NCBI RefSeq assembly: GCF_014873855.1
Contig: NZ_JADBEL010000005.1
Span: 92,603-156,602 of the forward strand
Source of the DNA: Sporosarcina limicola
Lineage (GTDB): Bacteria; Bacillota; Bacilli; Bacillales_A; Planococcaceae
Reading direction: 5' to 3'
Length of the DNA stretch: 64,000 nt
This document shows, piece by piece, positions 43,421 to 51,933 of this stretch. The notes under the pieces are model-generated. The model saw only the letters and a program-made list of their open reading frames with translations, made no database searches and was not told where the DNA came from. The first letter of the stretch is position 1; each line of letters starts with the position of its first letter. The position numbers and the translations under genes were made by a program.

Positions 43421-45217
43421 ATGGTGATGAAAGCGAACGAGTTAATGTTGCAAAATTTGCTTGATATCAATCCTCGCACAGGAACAATTACGCTACATGA
43501 TGAAAGAATGGTATTGCTGTCTGTAGAATCGTTAGGGATTTTGCGTTCCGATTTAATTAATACGCTTGGCTATGAACGTGCAAAAGGATTTCTTATGCGC
43601 TATGGCTGGTCCTGCGGGTATAAAGAAGCCGAGACTTTAAAGAATGAGTACGAATGGAAATCATTAGAAGAATTACTGTTAGCTGGTCCGGCGATGCATA
43701 CACTAGCAGGAGTTGTAACTGTAGAGCCCGATGTTTTAGAAATTGAAGAAGATAAATTATATTTCTCAGGTTACTGGAAAAACTCCTTTGAAGCAGATGA
43801 ACATATCTCCAAGCACGGGATTAATAACGAAGCAGCCTGTTGGTCACTTTTGGGTTATGCAAGTGGCTATCTCACGAAAATTTTTGGTCAAGAAGTTGTT
43901 GCCAATGAAAAGTATTGCCGGGCTAAAGGTGATTCAGCCTGTTATTTTGTTGCGAAAACAGTCGCTCACTCTGAAAAGGAGCATTTGAAGGATTTGCGTT
44001 ATTACCAAACGGAATCTTTGCAGTCAGTCTTGGAAGATGTATATATGGAAATGGAGCAGTTGAATGAAGATATCATTGAATCAGAGAAAGTGCAAAATGA
44101 ATTAACAGAACTTTTTCTTGAAGACAAAGATATCAACGAGATAACAGAAATGATTGGAAAACTACTAAAACGTAGTATAGTTATTAATCATTTTAGCGAA
44201 GTTTATTCATCTTATTTTGAGTGTGATAAGGATAAAGAGGACTATGATAAATGGTTAAAGAGCAGGGGCGTTACGAATGTGGAAGATTATAGAGGTTTTG
44301 AATCGTTCAGTATTAAAAGCCATAAAATTGTATTAGGTAGAATGATTGTCATTGGTCATACAAAACTTGATAAAAGAGAACAGTTAATCATAAACCGTGC
44401 ATTAATGGTATTTACGATTCAAATGTATCATCAACGGAAAATGACAGAATCTTTATGGAAAAAAAGAGAGGATTTTTTTGATGAAATCATCGACAATAAA
44501 ATAGTAGATGATTTTTCATTAAAAAGGCAGGCGGCAATTTTCGGTTTTAAACCGAATGAGCGACATCAAATTATGGCAATTAAATTTTTACCGAAAGAAA
44601 TGAAAGAGGAAGTATTGAATTTCCTTACGAAAAGGTATTCCAATCTGGATTTATTTATGAAAGACGGCTACATCGTCATGATTATTGCCGAAAATCAAGA
44701 ACAAGATATTGAAAGATTATCTTCGACTATTCTTGATACAATCCAACGAAATTTACCCGATGGAAAGATCTATATTGGTTCTGGACGCTGTGTGGAGACG
44801 ATTCAAATGATGAATAAAAGTTACATGGATGCAACCCGGATTTGCGACTTTGTCCAATTGACCTATCCAATAAGCAGTCGACAGGCTTCGTTTAAAGAGT
44901 TGGAACCAATTATGATGTTCCTAAAAGGATCTGATCAAAAAGAACTAATCAAGTTTTATTCGGAAACGATTGGAAGTTTGGTGAAATATGACACCGAAAA
45001 CCAAGGAAGCTTGCTTATTACTTTAAAATCATATTTAGATAACAATGGAAATCTTCAGCAAACGGCAGATGAATTGCACTTGTCAATCGCTGGATTACGT
45101 TACCGGATTGAAAGAATAGAATCATTAAGCGACATAGATTTGAAAACGGGGTCGGGTCGATTTAAATGTCAGCTTGCAACTAGGATTTATTTTGTGTTAA
45201 AAGTAATGAATATGTAG
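43421..45217 (+). CDS. XylR_N/V4R sensor fused to a PucR-type HTH regulator
   Basis: The N-terminus (about 10-110; NPRTGTITLHDERMVLLS, GYERAKGFLMRYGWSCG) is the aromatic-sensing XylR_N domain. A V4R domain follows (about 130-185; ACWSLLGYASGYL, YCRAKGDSACYF). A long middle resembles PucR GGDEF-like regions, and the C-terminus (about 530-590; LDNNGNLQQTADELHLSIAGLRYRIERIE) is the PucR helix-turn-helix. XylR/DmpR join the same sensor to a sigma54 AAA+ domain instead. It probably activates the monooxygenase and catA genes in response to phenols. GAGGAG precedes the start. Confidence 0.85.
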   Translation: MVMKANELMLQNLLDINPRTGTITLHDERMVLLSVESLGILRSDLINTLGYERAKGFLMRYGWSCGYKEAETLKNEYEWKSLEELLLAGPAMHTLAGVVTVEPDVLEIEEDKLYFSGYWKNSFEADEHISKHGINNEAACWSLLGYASGYLTKIFGQEVVANEKYCRAKGDSACYFVAKTVAHSEKEHLKDLRYYQTESLQSVLEDVYMEMEQLNEDIIESEKVQNELTELFLEDKDINEITEMIGKLLKRSIVINHFSEVYSSYFECDKDKEDYDKWLKSRGVTNVEDYRGFESFSIKSHKIVLGRMIVIGHTKLDKREQLIINRALMVFTIQMYHQRKMTESLWKKREDFFDEIIDNKIVDDFSLKRQAAIFGFKPNERHQIMAIKFLPKEMKEEVLNFLTKRYSNLDLFMKDGYIVMIIAENQEQDIERLSSTILDTIQRNLPDGKIYIGSGRCVETIQMMNKSYMDATRICDFVQLTYPISSRQASFKELEPIMMFLKGSDQKELIKFYSETIGSLVKYDTENQGSLLITLKSYLDNNGNLQQTADELHLSIAGLRYRIERIESLSDIDLKTGSGRFKCQLATRIYFVLKVMNM

Positions 45218-45368
45218 TAAATTCGGTGTCTATTTAATTTTTTCCACCAATTAGAATATCCCTGTTTTTCGAGAAAGCCTGAACGTCCATAAAGCTTGTC
45301 TATGATGAAAATCAAATAAGAGCGGCGTCGATGCTACGTTGTTTTTTATAGAGGGAGGGAATTGGATT

Positions 45369-46208
45369 ATGGATTCGAAAACATTAACTAACAATAATAT
45401 GCTCGATTATTTGATTAAACTTGCGCCTGCAATACAAGAGGCGATTCCTTTTGAGGCAATGATTGGGGTGACTGACACAAAGAACTTTTTGTTATACCTT
45501 CCTACAAAAGACTTAAACCTTGGTGGAATTACAGGAATGACTATTCCTGAAGGAGATGCTATTTATGAAGCAATTAAGAAAAAAAGCACACAAATGATTA
45601 GTGTACCGAGAGAAGCTTTTGGCATTCCATTTAAAGCTAAAGGTGTACCTATTAAAGATGGAAATGGAAACGTCATTGGTGGTTTAGGAATTGGTATCAG
45701 TCTGGATAATCAGGAAAAGTTAAGCGATGTTGCACAACAATTTGCCTCTGCTTCCGAAGAAATATCTGCATCTACAGAAGAACTATCTTCTACTGCTCAA
45801 AAATTAGCTAATTTCATGAAGGATTTAAAAATATCTCAGCATGAAATGATAGAGCAGGTTGGCAAAACGGAGAAAATGCTAGAATCGATTAGTACTATTG
45901 GAAGAAATTCTAGAATCCTTGGTTTGAATGCTGGAATTGAGGCTGCTAGATCAGGTGAACACGGTCGTGGTTTTAGTGTTGTTGCCCAAGAAATAACGAA
46001 ACTAGCCGATATTAGTGCTACATCAGTAGATGAAATCCGTAGTTTACTGAGGTCATTAAAAGAAAAAGTTGAGTATATTACGGAGACAGTTAATAAAACA
46101 ACAAAAATCTCCAACGAACAATTTGCTTCATCAGACAATATATCCACCGCAATTAACCATTTAATCGTTTCGGTAGAGGAAATTGACAAATTATCCAAAA
46201 TAATATAA
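45369..46208 (+). CDS. Soluble methyl-accepting chemotaxis protein (YfmS-like)
   Basis: No membrane segment is present. Residues about 10-120 form a PAS/Cache-like sensor (EAMIGVTDTKNFLLYLPT, IPVKDGNGNVIGGLGIG-type). The rest is a short MCP signalling domain whose hairpin tip reads IGRNSRILGLNAGIEAARSGEHGRGFSVVAQEI. I prefer the ATG at 45369 after GGAGGGA. Its place inside the aromatic cluster suggests it directs chemotaxis by a pathway compound or energy state. Confidence 0.85.
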   Translation: MDSKTLTNNNMLDYLIKLAPAIQEAIPFEAMIGVTDTKNFLLYLPTKDLNLGGITGMTIPEGDAIYEAIKKKSTQMISVPREAFGIPFKAKGVPIKDGNGNVIGGLGIGISLDNQEKLSDVAQQFASASEEISASTEELSSTAQKLANFMKDLKISQHEMIEQVGKTEKMLESISTIGRNSRILGLNAGIEAARSGEHGRGFSVVAQEITKLADISATSVDEIRSLLRSLKEKVEYITETVNKTTKISNEQFASSDNISTAINHLIVSVEEIDKLSKII

Positions 46209-46243
46209 AAGTAAGCAAGACATGAATGACGTGCTTACTTTTA
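46208..46243 (+). terminator. Terminator
   Basis: AAAAGTAAGCA pairs with TGCTTACTTTT after the chemoreceptor gene. Confidence 0.75.
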
Positions 46244-46419
46244 AAAACGGATGAACAAACAAAAAAGGGCGAATCATTAATAGTTTTGTCCGTTACTTGT
46301 TGCAGAAGCGATTTCAAGAACATGATAAGTAACGATTAGTAAATTGTGCTAGTGTAAACACGCTTATTAGTATACTTTTACAGTTCCTAAAATTCAGATA
46401 ACAAAGTAATATAATAGTT

Positions 46420-46434
46420 AGTAAGCGATTACAT
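46420..46434. promoter_or_regulatory. GTAAGCGATTAC palindromic motif before the monooxygenase gene
   Basis: AGTAAGCGATTACA lies 20 bases before the start codon. A near copy (AGTAAGTGATTACT) lies at 49166-49179 before the FAD synthetase gene. It may be a relaxed cre site or the operator of the XylR_N/PucR-type regulator. Confidence 0.45.
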
Positions 46435-46453
46435 TAAAACAAGGAGGTACAAA

Positions 46454-47998
46454 ATGACAACAAAACAAGCAGTTAAACTTCCTATGACGGGTGAAGAATA
46501 TTTAGAAAGTATAAGGGATGGACGGGAAGTTTGGCTCCATGGAAAAAAGATTGATGACGTTACGACTCATCCAGCATTTCGAAATAGTGCTCGTTCAATT
46601 GCAAGACTATACGATGCACTACATGACCCAGAATATAAGGATATTTTAACGAGAGAAACCGATACTGGAAATGGTGGATTCACACAGCGTTTCTTCCAAC
46701 CGGATACTTCTCCAGCAGAATTATTAAAGACGCGTGACGCGATTGCTCAATGGTCAAAAATGACATACGGTCAAATGGGAAGATCTCCAGATTACAAAGC
46801 TTCATTTTTAGCGACACTCGGAGCTAACCCAGAATATTACGGCGAATATGAAGACAATGCAAGAAGATGGTATAAAGAAGCGCAAGAGAAGAACTGGTAT
46901 TTCAATCATGCAATCATTAATCCCCCGGTTGACCGGGACAAGCCGATTAATGAAGTGAAAGATGTCTTTATTCACAAGGTTGGTGAAACGGAAGAAGGTA
47001 TTTTAGTAAGCGGTGCGAAGATGGTTGCAACAGGTTCGGCATTGACAAACTATAATTTTATTGCGCATTACGGTGCTTTACCGATTCCGAGTGAAGAATA
47101 CGCGCTTGTATTTATTGCGGATATGGCAACACCAGGTATCAAATTGATTAGTCGACCTTCCTATGAGTTGAATGCTGCAGTTACGGGCAGCCCGTTTGAT
47201 TATCCATTGAGTAGCCGTTTTGATGAAAATGATACTGTAATCGTTTTTGATAATGCCCTTATTCCATGGGAAAACATACTTGTTAATGGAGATATTGAGA
47301 AAGCGAATAGCTTCTTTGCAGAAAGTGGATTCCTTCATCGTTTTACATTCCACGGTGTTATACGACTTGCTGTAAAACTTGATTTCATATCGGGTTTATT
47401 AATTAAAGCTTTAAGGGCAAATGGGACAGATAAATTCCGTGGTGTTCAGGCAAATATTGGTGAGGTGTTAGCTTATCGTAATATGTTCTGGGCAATGAGT
47501 GATGCGATGGCATTGAATCCAAATAAAGGAGCAAATGGTACCGTTTTACCGAACATTGACTATGGGCTTGCTTACCGTGTATTTATGTCGGATGGTTGGC
47601 CGAAAGTAAAAGATATTATTGAGACAGTCGTCGCAGGGAGTCTTATTGTACATCCATCTAGTACGGCAGATTTTAAAAATCCAGAACTACGCCCGTACAT
47701 TGATAAGCTCTATCGCGGTTCAAATGGTATTGAAGCAGAAGAGAAAATTAAAGTGATTAAATTACTCTGGGATGCGATTGGTACAGAATTCGGCGGAAGA
47801 CATGAATTATATGAACGTAACTATTCTGGTAACAATGAAAATATTCGTTTGGAGAATTTGGTGATGGCACAGATGACTGGACAAGCACAGGAATATGAAG
47901 ACTTCGCTCAGCAGTGTATGGATGATTATGATATGGATGGTTGGGTAAATCCAACTTGGATCAATCCAGACGATGTTAATGTAACATCTAAAATGTGA
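46454..47998 (+). CDS. HpaB/PheA1-type FADH2-dependent phenol monooxygenase
   Basis: This 514-residue oxygenase of the 4-hydroxyphenylacetate 3-hydroxylase family adds an ortho hydroxyl using free FADH2 from a reductase. Family features: TGEEYLESIRDGREVWLHG at the start, GFTQRFFQP, NHAIINPPVDRDKP, GAKMVATGSALTNYNF and FDNALIPWENIL. The presence of catechol ortho-cleavage genes makes phenol the most likely substrate, as for the thermophilic Geobacillus PheA1. 4-Hydroxyphenylacetate is less likely since no homoprotocatechuate genes are present. An AAGGAGG precedes the ATG. Confidence 0.88.
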   Translation: MTTKQAVKLPMTGEEYLESIRDGREVWLHGKKIDDVTTHPAFRNSARSIARLYDALHDPEYKDILTRETDTGNGGFTQRFFQPDTSPAELLKTRDAIAQWSKMTYGQMGRSPDYKASFLATLGANPEYYGEYEDNARRWYKEAQEKNWYFNHAIINPPVDRDKPINEVKDVFIHKVGETEEGILVSGAKMVATGSALTNYNFIAHYGALPIPSEEYALVFIADMATPGIKLISRPSYELNAAVTGSPFDYPLSSRFDENDTVIVFDNALIPWENILVNGDIEKANSFFAESGFLHRFTFHGVIRLAVKLDFISGLLIKALRANGTDKFRGVQANIGEVLAYRNMFWAMSDAMALNPNKGANGTVLPNIDYGLAYRVFMSDGWPKVKDIIETVVAGSLIVHPSSTADFKNPELRPYIDKLYRGSNGIEAEEKIKVIKLLWDAIGTEFGGRHELYERNYSGNNENIRLENLVMAQMTGQAQEYEDFAQQCMDDYDMDGWVNPTWINPDDVNVTSKM

Positions 47999-48172
47999 AT
48001 TACCTATTCATGGATGTGTGTTGGTATTATATCTGAACTTTCCTGAAACTATCAATGTCTAGGAAGAGATTTAAGCAGAAGTGATCCAGAATTCCAACAG
48101 TTCTTATTACCGTACTTTTTTGCGGTATTCCAATTAAAAAAATGATGTCAACAATTAATTAGGAGGAGTTTA

Positions 48173-48958
48173 ATGATGAAACAGCAGACTATTCAAAAAA
48201 ACGAGCGTGTAGAAGAGGTATTTGGTCTATTTATCAAACATATCCAAAGCTTTTTAAAAGAAGCCAATCTGAACCACGAAGAATATACAAACTTTGTAAA
48301 TTGGGCTGATCGACTTGGAAACACAGGGGAGCTTCCACTTTTCGCGGATGTATTCCTTGAGAGTCATGTGTTAAGAGCGATGTACACAGATAAGCCAGGA
48401 ACACAACCTTCACTCTTAGGTCCTTATTTCATTGATGGAACACCTTTGATAGAAGCAAAAGCAGGGGAACCATTAGTTTTGACACAACGTCCTGACGAAG
48501 CGGGAGAAGTCATGTATTTTAAAGGAAACGTAAGTAGCACTAATGGCCAGCCACTTGCAAAAGCGCGAATAGAAATGTGGCAAAACGATGCTACCAGAAA
48601 ATATTCTGCATTTGATTCTGACGCACCACGATATAATTTCAGAGGTCATTTCTATACGCAGGAAAATGGAGACTTTGAGGTGAAGTCAATTGTACCGCTT
48701 CCTTATTCAATTCCAACGGATGGTCCCACAGGAGAATTCTTAGAATATACTGATCAACACCCGATGCGTCCAGCTCACCTCCATTTCATGTTTGAAGCAG
48801 AAGGTCATGAAACCCTGATTACTCAAGTGTTTTTCGAGGGTGATGAATGGCTCGAAACTGATGTAGCAGATGGTGTTCGTTTAGATCTTATGACGAAGCT
48901 TGAAGAAAAAAATGGCCGTACAGAAGCTGCTTTAAACTTTGTAATGCGCCCAGAATAA
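48173..48958 (+). CDS. catA: Catechol 1,2-dioxygenase (intradiol)
   Basis: The Fe(III) enzyme opens catechol between its hydroxyls to cis,cis-muconate. All four iron ligands are seen: Tyr144 (RKYSAFD), Tyr178 (PLPYSIP), His202 and His204 (RPAHLHF). LLGPYFIDG and EMWQNDATRKYS are typical of the CatA/hydroxyquinol group. An N-terminal helical linker domain (about 1-75) supports dimer formation. GGAGGAG lies before the start. It feeds CatB encoded 9 kb upstream. Confidence 0.92.
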   Translation: MMKQQTIQKNERVEEVFGLFIKHIQSFLKEANLNHEEYTNFVNWADRLGNTGELPLFADVFLESHVLRAMYTDKPGTQPSLLGPYFIDGTPLIEAKAGEPLVLTQRPDEAGEVMYFKGNVSSTNGQPLAKARIEMWQNDATRKYSAFDSDAPRYNFRGHFYTQENGDFEVKSIVPLPYSIPTDGPTGEFLEYTDQHPMRPAHLHFMFEAEGHETLITQVFFEGDEWLETDVADGVRLDLMTKLEEKNGRTEAALNFVMRPE

Positions 48959-48965
48959 GAAAAAA

Positions 48966-49003
48966 TAAAAATCAGGGACATTGCACAATGTCCCTGATTT
49001 TTT
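48966..49003 (+). terminator. Terminator of catA
   Basis: AAATCAGGGACATTG pairs with CAATGTCCCTGATTT, followed by T. Confidence 0.9.
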
Positions 49004-49165
49004 ACGCTGTGGAAATTATGATTTTGAAGTAATAAAAAAGCACAAAAAAAACTATGAATTTATCTTTTTAAGGCAATATTTCTCCGTAAATCATGCTAGT
49101 TAAAGCATATATATCAGTGTTTATTTACAGTTAAAAATATTCCGAACAATGGTAATATGTATATA

Positions 49166-49179
49166 GTAAGTGATTACTT
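49166..49179. promoter_or_regulatory. GTAAGTGATTAC motif upstream of the FAD synthetase
   Basis: AGTAAGTGATTACT is a near copy of the motif before the monooxygenase gene (46420). The rest of 49004-49387 has no gene. Confidence 0.4.
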
Positions 49180-49387
49180 TAAAAGCAAAAAAGAGGTTAC
49201 ATAATCAACATAGAGTATCAATCTGTAAGTATTTATCCTGCATTTACCAATAATATGGCGCCTGTGGATTGAAGTATCACTTTATTCATATTTTCGATAT
49301 GTAGAGTGAAAAGTCATGAGCTTATTATCTCTTGTTGTGACTTTTATAAAAGATTTAATAGACTTAATGAAAAGTGAGGTGCTTCAA

Positions 49388-49945
49388 ATGAGGGTTTTTC
49401 GAAACAATCAACTAAAACTGGAACAGTCAGTTGTCACGATAGGGGCCTTCGATGGCATTCACCGTGGACATCAAGCATTAATTAAAAAAGCAAAATCACA
49501 AGCGGAACTTTACGGGATTCCTCTCGTTGTTTATACATTTGATCCGCCACCTAAAGTCTATTTTCAAAATCAATCAATTTTAACTTCATTACCAGAAAAG
49601 AAATATTTTCTGGAGGCATTGGGTGTTTCTTATTCGGTTTTCGCTTCCTTTGATGAGGAGTATGCATTAAGGGGTGTACAAGATTTCATCGATGAACTAA
49701 GTGATGTGAACCCGAAGGAGGTATGGGTAGGACCTGGGTTCAACTTTGGTAAAGGGAAAAGCGGTACGATCGAGGACTTGAACAATGCGTTCAAAGCGTA
49801 TCAGCATCCCATAGTGACTTGTCCGAAGGGGGAGGTTATTTCATCAACACGGATTCGACAGCTTTTTCAGCACAAAGAAGCGGAACAGGCCTACTATTTG
49901 TTAGGTAGAAATCAATTTGTTTTATCTGGCATTAATGGGCAGTAA
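49388..49945 (+). CDS. Stand-alone FAD synthetase (FMN adenylyltransferase domain)
   Basis: The 185-residue protein corresponds to the N-terminal nucleotidyltransferase half of RibF/RibC: GAFDGIHRGHQALIKKAK (HxGH loop), VYTFDPPPKVYF, VWVGPGFNFGKGKSG and ISSTRIRQLF. The riboflavin kinase half is absent, so it should only convert FMN to FAD. I set the start at MRVFRNNQ after GAGGTG. Placed between catA and the flavin reductase gene, it probably supplies FAD for the two-component monooxygenase. The usual bifunctional RibF is presumably elsewhere. Confidence 0.85.
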   Translation: MRVFRNNQLKLEQSVVTIGAFDGIHRGHQALIKKAKSQAELYGIPLVVYTFDPPPKVYFQNQSILTSLPEKKYFLEALGVSYSVFASFDEEYALRGVQDFIDELSDVNPKEVWVGPGFNFGKGKSGTIEDLNNAFKAYQHPIVTCPKGEVISSTRIRQLFQHKEAEQAYYLLGRNQFVLSGINGQ

Positions 49946-50030
49946 GTTCCAGTAAATTCAAGTTTACTTTAAAAGATGCTTAACTCAGATTAACAATTAG
50001 ACATACAAAAGATAAATAGGAGGGTTATTT

Positions 50031-50495
50031 ATGGACATTAGAGAATATAGAAATTGCATGGGGCGTTTTGCGACGGGGGTAACGGTTGTTACGTGTAAAA
50101 CTGATGATGGATATCATGGCTTCACCGCAAACTCATTTACTTCGGTATCGTTAGATCCACCTCTCGTCTTGGTATCAGTCGATCGAAAAACAAAAGCATT
50201 TGAACACCTAAGCAATAATTCATTTACAATTAATATTTTAAACGAAAAACAAGAGGATACCGCAATGCATTTCGCTGGTCGTCCGAAAGAAAAAGAACCG
50301 TTTACCTGGGTTGAAGGAGAACATACAGTACGTCTTGAAGAGTCTCTTGCTCATATCGAATGTGTTCCATGGGCTGAGTATGATGGCGGTGATCACGTTC
50401 TTTTTGTAGGAGAAGTTAAAAACTTTGACTATACTAATGGCAATGCACTAACATATTTTTCAGGGAAATTTTCAACTTTATCTTTAGGAGAATAA
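50031..50495 (+). CDS. Flavin reductase (HpaC/PheA2 type)
   Basis: The 154-residue split-barrel NAD(P)H:flavin oxidoreductase supplies FADH2 to the monooxygenase. Motifs: MGRFATGVTVVTCKT, GFTANSFTSVSLDPPLVLVSV, FTINILNEKQ and GGDHVLFVGEV. It starts after an AGGAGGG, about 85 bases after the FAD synthetase gene. Its first part and last codons are duplicated in a broken copy at 36.8 kb. Confidence 0.92.
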   Translation: MDIREYRNCMGRFATGVTVVTCKTDDGYHGFTANSFTSVSLDPPLVLVSVDRKTKAFEHLSNNSFTINILNEKQEDTAMHFAGRPKEKEPFTWVEGEHTVRLEESLAHIECVPWAEYDGGDHVLFVGEVKNFDYTNGNALTYFSGKFSTLSLGE

Positions 50496-50519
50496 CAAGT
50501 ATAAAAGATTTCTATACTA

Positions 50520-50556
50520 AAAAACGCACTGCTTTTAAATAAGCAGTGCATTTTTT
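50520..50556 (+). terminator. Terminator of the aromatic cluster
   Basis: AAAACGCACTGCTT pairs with AAGCAGTGC, followed by T6. Part of the duplicated segment. Confidence 0.9.
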
Positions 50557-50676
50557 ATTCGACTTTTAATAATTCTGATCTTTTTTAAAATTACTTTGAG
50601 GCAATTTCTATCACTATATCGGGACTGTCTATTTTGAAAATTCCAGGGGCTCGCTTTATTTTTCAGTTAGTACACA

Positions 50677-51330
50677 TCAAGTGAATGACATCATTCGATC
50701 CAGAGGTCCTTTTGGTCTAATGATATCAGCAAGATCCAATATCGGAATTGGGAAGTAAGGGAAACCAGAGGAATGTGGTGAGATTTCATAAAGTTGGAAA
50801 TAGATGACGAGTGATGTATCCGCTATATAGAAATCCTGATCGCTGCGGATTCCTTTGAATGGTTCTAACAACACAGTGTCCCACTCCTTGATACGCTTTC
50901 TGATAATGTCGGATATTCTTTTTTTATAATCACTGCCCGGTTTGAATAAATCTTTCAAATTGTATTGTTTACCGGTTTTTGTATCGAATGTAAGTGATTT
51001 GATGATTGTCATACCATGGGCGGCATGGTGCATATAGGAGTAGACAATGAGATTTAAACTGAGGATTCCACGTTGATTGTTCTTTAATTCAAAGTTGGCC
51101 AGTAGTTCTTGCAGATTAGCGTCGTAAAAGTTCTGTTCAATAAGAATTTTGTTTAGAGCCGTGACAATGGCGTGATTAATCGTATTTTGAACACTTGCAT
51201 TTTGTAAATTTATAACGACAGGATAATACACATTCACATTAGTTGAAGCATGCGGTAATTTCTTCGTGATAATCGATACAGGTAAATCCATATTAAACGT
51301 CCTTCCCATCTCAATAGAGTCGTACATCAT
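50677..51330 (-). CDS. DUF4163/DUF3298 domain protein
   Basis: The 217-residue protein has the DUF4163-DUF3298 pair known from RsiV and PdaC: VVINLQNASVQNTINHAIVT then LIVYSYMHHAAHGMTIIKSLTFD and YNLKDLFKPGSDY. No signal peptide or membrane segment is visible, which is unusual for a domain pair mostly found outside the cell. The role is unknown. Confidence 0.75.
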   Translation of the reverse strand: MMYDSIEMGRTFNMDLPVSIITKKLPHASTNVNVYYPVVINLQNASVQNTINHAIVTALNKILIEQNFYDANLQELLANFELKNNQRGILSLNLIVYSYMHHAAHGMTIIKSLTFDTKTGKQYNLKDLFKPGSDYKKRISDIIRKRIKEWDTVLLEPFKGIRSDQDFYIADTSLVIYFQLYEISPHSSGFPYFPIPILDLADIIRPKGPLDRMMSFT

Positions 51331-51426
51331 ATGTTAGTTGTGATAGAGAAATACTTCTTTAAGAATGACAGTTGAAGAAATTCCATGTACTATTTAAGTT
51401 AAGAGAACCACTAGGGGGGGATTTAT

Positions 51427-51849
51427 ATGGGAAGACAACGTAAAGGTTTTGAAGATGAATTCAATGACATTGATTTGGAATCCGGCATACAGAATGTGGA
51501 AAAACGATATTCAGATAAGAGGTTTTGGAGCAAGGTGAAGAGATACGGGAAACGAGCGGGGAAGAAAACAGTCTATTATAGCTTGCTGTTATTTTATGCC
51601 GCTAAAAGTCCAGCAGTACCAAAATCTTCAAAAATGATAATCGTTGGTGCACTTAGTTATCTTATATTCCCGGTAGATCTGATACCCGATTTCATTCCTA
51701 TAGTAGGGCTTGCAGATGATTCAGCTGTCATTGCAACCGCGGTCTATAAGGTTATTTCCCATATCGATGATGATGTGAAATATAATGCGAAGAAAAGACT
51801 TGGGAAGTTCTTTGGTGATAGAGATATAGATGAAAAGATGTTGAAATGA
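51427..51849 (+). CDS. YkvA family (DUF1232) membrane protein
   Basis: The 140-residue protein has the DUF1232 signature PKSSKMIIVGALSYLIFPVDLIPDFIPIVGLADDSAVI, a hairpin of hydrophobic helices. A basic segment precedes it. The function is not established. A G-rich ribosome binding site lies before the ATG. Confidence 0.85.
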   Translation: MGRQRKGFEDEFNDIDLESGIQNVEKRYSDKRFWSKVKRYGKRAGKKTVYYSLLLFYAAKSPAVPKSSKMIIVGALSYLIFPVDLIPDFIPIVGLADDSAVIATAVYKVISHIDDDVKYNAKKRLGKFFGDRDIDEKMLK

Positions 51850-51887
51850 TTTCATTTCTGGACTCAAGAATACCCGTTTTTTTATAG

Positions 51888-51925
51888 AAAAAGCACTCGT
51901 GGAAATTTACTCCTGAGTGCTTTTT
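51888..51925. terminator. Bidirectional terminator
   Basis: AAAAAGCACTC pairs with GAGTGCTTTTT between convergent genes. Confidence 0.85.
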
Positions 51926-51933
51926 GTATTTAT

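Noticed and set aside
46454..47998. 4-Hydroxyphenylacetate (homoprotocatechuate) pathway
   Set aside because: The oxygenase family would allow it, but no extradiol homoprotocatechuate genes (hpaD, E, F, G) are present, whereas the complete intradiol catechol set is nearly all there.
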